This document shows, piece after piece, positions 60,294-64,000 of a stretch of 64,000 bases of DNA. The notes beneath the pieces were generated by a model, which saw only the letters and a program-made list of their open reading frames with translations, was not told the origin of the DNA and did no database searches. The DNA is taken from contig CAZVNZ010000005.1 in NCBI GenBank assembly GCA_964628515.1, positions 1 to 64,000 of the forward strand. The letters are read 5' to 3'. How positions within the stretch are numbered: the first letter of the stretch is position 1; each line of letters begins with the position of its first letter. Made by a program: the position numbers and the translations under genes. The DNA comes from CAZVNZ01 sp964628515. GTDB taxonomy: Bacteria; Bacillota; Clostridia; Christensenellales; Christensenellaceae.

Positions 60294-61583
60294 ATGAATT
60301 TAATTAAAAGAATAATCATAGCCATAATAAGTACGGGGATTATATTAATAATGGCAAGTTGTGCAACCACCGATATAAAGCATAATAATTTTGACACAAA
60401 AATGTTTTACTCAAATTACAAGCAAGATGCAAATTTTTCTGTGGGTAAAAAAAGTGCAGTACACAATGGTAGAGTTTACTATTTTTCCAACGAAAATGAA
60501 AAAAGAGGAATATATAGTATGAAGATGAACGGAGAGGACTTGCGCTTAGAATTTGAAACACAAGATATAAGAAAAATACAAATAAACGAGCAAGGGAATG
60601 TGCACGTATTAGAGCATTACAGAATTTATGAAAATGAAAACGGACCGGAACGCCAATTTGCTATTGCAAGTTTCGAAAACAATAATAATATTTACACGAA
60701 AAAATGGCTACAAGGAATGCCGAAAGGAAATGTTTGGGATTTTTATTTATCGGATGATACCGCGGTGTATTTATATTTGCAATATAAATCTGTCTCCGGT
60801 ATACCGGAATTATATGGGTACTGCACATTAAATGGCAAGGAAGTATTGGGAAATGAATATTTATCAGTAACATCAGAAAAAAAACTCGAGACATCAACTA
60901 CGCCTTTAAAAATTAATATTGTACAGCTAAACAATTTGTGGTTAGGACTTAATAAACGATATCGCGATTTTGAAAAAAATGAAGAAATGTATGATTTTTA
61001 TGCAGATACCACAGGATTTATTGATTTAAATCATAATGTTGAGGTTATGGGGGATAATTATGTATTTGGATCTGACGAAAGGGCTATAAGAAGTGTTAAT
61101 GCAAAGGGTGTTATTAATTCAATAAAAAATGAAATATCAATTATAGACACGAATACTAATACAATTATAGACACTAAAATATTGTTTGGAGAAAATGAAA
61201 TTGTATTTGTTTTGGATAAAGGGGAATATGTCTATTTAATTAGCTCATCTTATAACGGAAATCAATCTTTATACAAATGGGATTTAGAAGATTTTGAAAT
61301 TAAAAAAGTTTATAGTGAATGGAGCTATGGGAAAATATTATGGGTAGATGAAAACAAATTAATAGTAGCCAACAATAACAAGATACACATTAAGCAATTA
61401 AACGAGGACACGGTAAATGATGTGTTTGTAATGACATTACAAGATAACATAATACAAAAAGAATACAAAACAGATGTAGCAGGAGAATGGCTGTTTATAT
61501 ACAAGTTTGAGGAAACGCAAAACTCGGATATATTGCAGTATAAAATTAATATGGCAACGGGGGAAACGGTAAAGTGTGTGTAA
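60294..61583 (+). CDS. Putative lipoprotein, beta-propeller-like, copy 2
   Basis: A 429-residue lipoprotein with signal ending in 'IMASC' (Cys23). It is a paralogue of the lipoprotein at 58488 with the same strand repeats. The last 98 residues are nearly identical owing to the 293-base shared stretch, while residues about 70-320 differ at many places. AAAGGAG precedes the start. The diversified middle beside conserved ends would suit an immunity protein whose middle contacts the toxin. Confidence 0.65.
   Translation: MNLIKRIIIAIISTGIILIMASCATTDIKHNNFDTKMFYSNYKQDANFSVGKKSAVHNGRVYYFSNENEKRGIYSMKMNGEDLRLEFETQDIRKIQINEQGNVHVLEHYRIYENENGPERQFAIASFENNNNIYTKKWLQGMPKGNVWDFYLSDDTAVYLYLQYKSVSGIPELYGYCTLNGKEVLGNEYLSVTSEKKLETSTTPLKINIVQLNNLWLGLNKRYRDFEKNEEMYDFYADTTGFIDLNHNVEVMGDNYVFGSDERAIRSVNAKGVINSIKNEISIIDTNTNTIIDTKILFGENEIVFVLDKGEYVYLISSSYNGNQSLYKWDLEDFEIKKVYSEWSYGKILWVDENKLIVANNNKIHIKQLNEDTVNDVFVMTLQDNIIQKEYKTDVAGEWLFIYKFEETQNSDILQYKINMATGETVKCV
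61269..61561 (+). repeat. 293-base stretch identical to 59457-59749
   Basis: This is the second copy of the shared 3' segment; identity stops sharply at both ends. Confidence 0.9.
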
Positions 61584-61598
61584 TGGAGGGAAAAAGTT

Positions 61599-62066
61599 AT
61601 GGGAAAAGCTGGTTTATATGAATTGATTGGGCGCTTAGAGGCAGAAATAACGCAATGCCAATTAGATATTTCCAAACTTCAAAGAGAAATTGAGGAATTG
61701 GAAATGTGCAAAGCAGATAGAATGCGTGCAAAAGATGAGTTTGGCATAAATATGCAGTACAGAAGTAATTGCTTAAAATATATTTCGAATTTATCAAACA
61801 GAGCAAAAACAGCAAGAGTATATTATGATGGTATGAATGCTGATTTAAGTAAACATTATATGCTTTTAAGTGATATGGAAAGTGCATTGGTACAAATACA
61901 AAAAGAAATAAACGACAGAAATACACAGATAGGCAATCTATATGCCACAATAAACGCATGCGACAATCAAATATATGATTGCAGAAGTCAAATAGCGCAA
62001 ATTGAACTTCAAGAAGCGGAAGAAGAGGCTGCCGCACAGGCGGCACAAGCAAGAGGTAAAAGGTAA
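61599..62066 (+). CDS. DUF5082-like coiled-coil T7SS helper, second copy
   Basis: A 155-residue coiled-coil protein, equal in length to the one at 53248 and with the same 'YYDGMN' centre. The C-terminus is Glu/Ala/Gln-rich. It opens a second helper trio. TGGAGGG lies 15 bases after the lipoprotein gene and gives a good ribosome site. Confidence 0.7.
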   Translation: MGKAGLYELIGRLEAEITQCQLDISKLQREIEELEMCKADRMRAKDEFGINMQYRSNCLKYISNLSNRAKTARVYYDGMNADLSKHYMLLSDMESALVQIQKEINDRNTQIGNLYATINACDNQIYDCRSQIAQIELQEAEEEAAAQAAQARGKR

Positions 62067-62082
62067 TAGCAAAGGAGAAATT

Positions 62083-62367
62083 ATGAATAATGAACTTGTA
62101 GTAATTGATGAAGATTTAAGAGAAGAAGGCGAAAATGCAGTTAGGAATGCCAAAGCATTAGAAAATAGTTTAAATGAAATGATTGCTTTTTTGGATAAAG
62201 TAGGCACAGCAGGAATTGCCTCCGGCAATGCATCTGCAAATTTTAGTGTAATTGTAAATGAGATTAAAAGATTAAAAGGCGAATTTGAAAGTATAGGAAA
62301 AGAAGAGCAGATTTTGGTGGAACAATTTATAAATAATGTAGATAGTGCAGATGGATATTTATATTAG
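62083..62367 (+). CDS. Small helical T7SS helper, second trio
   Basis: A 94-residue helical protein ('VVIDEDLREEGENAVRNAKA' at the start) without signal. I chose the ATG at 62083, which follows AAAGGAG; an in-frame ATG 27 codons earlier lies within the previous gene. It holds the second place in the trio, like the gene at 53720. Confidence 0.62.
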   Translation: MNNELVVIDEDLREEGENAVRNAKALENSLNEMIAFLDKVGTAGIASGNASANFSVIVNEIKRLKGEFESIGKEEQILVEQFINNVDSADGYLY

Positions 62368-62380
62368 GAGAAAATAAGCT

Positions 62381-62644
62381 ATGGAAATAAAAATAAATAA
62401 AGACATTATTAATTCAGGTGTTGCAAAGTTAGGTGGTATTGCTTTTAACAAAAGTAATACTACCATTATTACGGAGGGCAAAGGCAATGTTCAAAGCGGA
62501 ATAGAAAATATAGACAATACCATTGATTGTGCTAAAAATAATTTATTTACGGTAAACGCATGTACTATTAAATATCTAAAAACTGTTAATAGTACAATAA
62601 CCGAGACAGAATCAGCATTAATTAATATGATTAACGGTAAATAA
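62381..62644 (+). CDS. Small helical T7SS helper, third of second trio
   Basis: An 87-residue two-helix protein ending in 'TETESALINMINGK'. It matches the gene at 54019 in size and place. Unlike the first trio, no effector follows directly; the next gene, 188 bases on, has its own promoter and encodes a lipoprotein. The trio may serve an effector further away or may have lost its partner. Confidence 0.58.
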   Translation: MEIKINKDIINSGVAKLGGIAFNKSNTTIITEGKGNVQSGIENIDNTIDCAKNNLFTVNACTIKYLKTVNSTITETESALINMINGK

Positions 62645-62703
62645 TTATGATGTATTAATGCTATTACATATCATTGTACAACAAGAATATAAAACATATG
62701 TTT

Positions 62704-62766
62704 TGTACCCTCTATATGCCCTTATGTCCCCACCCCATAGCATTTGTAATTTATTAATACTATAAT
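62704..62766 (+). promoter_or_regulatory. Second LytTR-type site and promoter
   Basis: TGTACCCT (62704-62711) and TGTCCCCA (62725-62732) are 21 bases apart, and TATAAT lies at 62761-62766. The distance from the second repeat to the -10 (28 bases between) is the same as before esxA. The -35 (TAGCAT) is poor, as expected for an activated promoter. Confidence 0.72.
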
Positions 62767-62832
62767 AAAGGCACATAATATTAATTATGCAAAAATATGT
62801 GAAAAAAAATTAATTTATATAGGAGAAAGAAA

Positions 62833-63483
62833 ATGAAAAAGCAATTTATATCTACTGTTTTAGCAATAGTGTTTGTGGCAATGTTAGGCATTGCAGTAAG
62901 TGCTTGCACAAAAGAGAGCGAAGCACAAAAACAAGCAGAGCCCACAGCTACGGCACAGATAGAAAACAGCACAAAAGAGGCACCCACGGCAGAAGTAAAA
63001 AAGAACGAAGAAAAAAAAGCAGAAAACAAGCCATCTTCAAGCCCAAGCCCTAAGCAGTCGGTAAAACCAACGGCAAGTGCAACCACAAAAGTAACTGATG
63101 AAAAAAAAGCGGAGGAGAGCGAAAAACCTAAAGCTACTGCCAAACCCAAAGCAACCGCTAAACCGACAGCCACTCCAAAACGTACGGAAGAACCAAAGGG
63201 GGCAGAGCCGGCACAAAATGATGTAGCGCAAAACACAACTCCAAATGCAGAAGCAACACCCGAGCCGCCTAAGGCAACACCCGAACCAACACCCGAGCCA
63301 CCAAAAGCGACGCCTGCACCACCGCCTGTGGCAACGCCGGAACCACCAAAAGCAACGCCTGAACCATCTCGCTATATTCCTGCGCCGGATGAACCGTTAG
63401 ATTATTATGGAAATCCGTTTAATCCTAATATGCCCATAGTGCCACCTCCGGAATTGGATGATTTTGGAAATCCAATATACTAA
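62833..63483 (+). CDS. Pro/Thr/Lys/Glu-rich lipoprotein
   Basis: A 216-residue lipoprotein with lipobox 'AVSAC' (Cys25). Nearly the whole mature part is low complexity: a Lys/Glu/Thr region (25-125) and then repeats of 'ATPEPPK' type (125-185), ending in a Tyr/Pro-rich tail with two 'DxxGNP' units. It probably forms an extended wall-spanning stalk. Its promoter carries the LytTR-type site shared with the T7SS-Tad operon, so it is likely made together with the secretion machine. Confidence 0.75.
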   Translation: MKKQFISTVLAIVFVAMLGIAVSACTKESEAQKQAEPTATAQIENSTKEAPTAEVKKNEEKKAENKPSSSPSPKQSVKPTASATTKVTDEKKAEESEKPKATAKPKATAKPTATPKRTEEPKGAEPAQNDVAQNTTPNAEATPEPPKATPEPTPEPPKATPAPPPVATPEPPKATPEPSRYIPAPDEPLDYYGNPFNPNMPIVPPPELDDFGNPIY

Positions 63484-63526
63484 AATAAATAGGCTCTTCG
63501 ATTTTGGAATATAGGAGATAATATTT

Positions 63527-64000
63527 GTGAACAAATTAAAGTTAAGTATGCTAATAGTGGTATTTACTATAATTACTGTAGTTTTTTCTATACCAACATT
63601 TGCAGCTACCGGAAGCTATGACGGACCGGCGGTTGTGGGAGTTAAGCATACTCCTATGCATTCCCGTGCAGATGCAACAGTTAGTTGGCAATATATGGGA
63701 CCATATATTGCCAACTATCAATATGCAAACGAGCCATATGACTATGGCTTGAAAAATTATCCAACAATAATCGATTATAATACTAACAAACACGTATATG
63801 CCGCAACAAACTATGTGATTGCAAAAACAGCAATAGGATACGACAAAAATTGGGAAGCATTCGAGTACAATTATATAGCCGGCGAATTATATGAATCAAT
63901 AGGCAATACAAATACTTATTTAACCTACGAGCCATTGCAAGCAGCAAATGAATTTCTGCCCGGAGGTAGATTTAGCGGCGGAGGAAACATTGGTTTTAGG
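63527..64000 (+). CDS. Secreted protein, N-terminal part (runs off the window)
   Basis: A GTG start at 63527 follows TAGGAG. The frame stays open to the window end (158 codons). A signal peptide of about 27 residues ending in 'PTFA' is followed by a Tyr/Asn/Gly-rich domain with aromatic repeats ('DGPAVVGVKH', 'WQYMGPYIANYQYANE'), typical of a secreted surface protein. The product is incomplete and I recognise no family. It lies 43 bases after the Pro-rich lipoprotein gene and is probably in the same LytTR-controlled unit. Confidence 0.75.
   Translation, partial: MNKLKLSMLIVVFTIITVVFSIPTFAATGSYDGPAVVGVKHTPMHSRADATVSWQYMGPYIANYQYANEPYDYGLKNYPTIIDYNTNKHVYAATNYVIAKTAIGYDKNWEAFEYNYIAGELYESIGNTNTYLTYEPLQAANEFLPGGRFSGGGNIGFR

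Noticed and set aside
62781..63236. 151-codon open frame antisense to the Pro-rich lipoprotein
   Set aside because: It arises from the repeated Pro/Thr/Lys codons read backwards. The sense frame has signal peptide, lipobox, promoter and ribosome site.

Overview
The window looks like the chromosome of an anaerobic, low-GC Gram-positive bacterium of the Clostridia type. Strong AGGAGG-like ribosome sites precede most genes. There are many lipoproteins and single-membrane envelope proteins and no outer-membrane genes. The machinery includes a Firmicutes-type (T7SSb) type VII secretion locus and an AgrC/AgrA-like two-component system. I cannot name the species. I saw no rRNA, tRNA, CRISPR array, transposase or integrase.

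Region 1 (1-16.3 kb) is ordinary core genome. It holds a membrane diguanylate cyclase, a DUF4180 protein, a cell-wall amidase lipoprotein, and a run of same-strand genes: PLP aminotransferase, tyrS, YigZ-family protein, ilvE, a surface protein with Ig-like repeats, and tkt. These are followed by a glutamate-5-kinase-like gene, recQ and a DUF1622 membrane protein.

Region 2 (16.35-32.7 kb) is a carbohydrate catabolic cluster. It encodes a TPP-dependent 2-oxo-acid dehydrogenase complex (E1 alpha, E1 beta, E2, and E3 further downstream), a UlaE-like sugar-phosphate epimerase, an FGGY sugar kinase, a ribose/galactose-type ABC importer whose ATPase gene carries a one-base frameshift, a class II aldolase/epimerase, an aldo/keto reductase and two uroporphyrinogen-decarboxylase-superfamily proteins. 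A SorC-type regulator is encoded on the opposite strand. The same dyad, TGCTCA-N2-TGWGCA, occurs in three promoter regions of the cluster, which suggests one regulon under that regulator.

Region 3 (32.8-64 kb) is visibly more AT-rich and is the unusual part. A T7SSb core (EsxA, EssA-like, EsaB/YukD, EssB, EssC) runs without a gap into a Tad-type pilus set (two TadE-like pseudopilins, prepilin peptidase, a 35-residue membrane peptide, CpaB, TadZ, TadA, TadB, TadC, a pilin-like protein). The row continues into three-helper/effector/immunity cassettes. I see no EsaA. On the left, reading leftwards, lie an AgrC-like kinase and LytTR regulator, two small WXG-type helper proteins, a WXG-domain effector and three tandem mosaic lipoproteins. 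On the right are a helper trio, an effector with a JAB/DUF4329-like domain, two tandem membrane-anchored putative immunity proteins, a C39/papain-like putative effector, two partly identical lipoproteins, a relic immunity gene, a second helper trio without an adjacent effector, and a Pro/Thr/Lys-rich lipoprotein.

Two promoters in region 3, before esxA and before the Pro-rich lipoprotein, carry the same pair of direct repeats (TGTACCCT, then TGTCCC 21 bases later) at the same distance from the -10 box. That is the geometry of LytTR-family activator sites, so the adjacent two-component system probably switches on the whole T7SS-Tad operon. The esxA leader can also fold into a pseudoknot-like structure.
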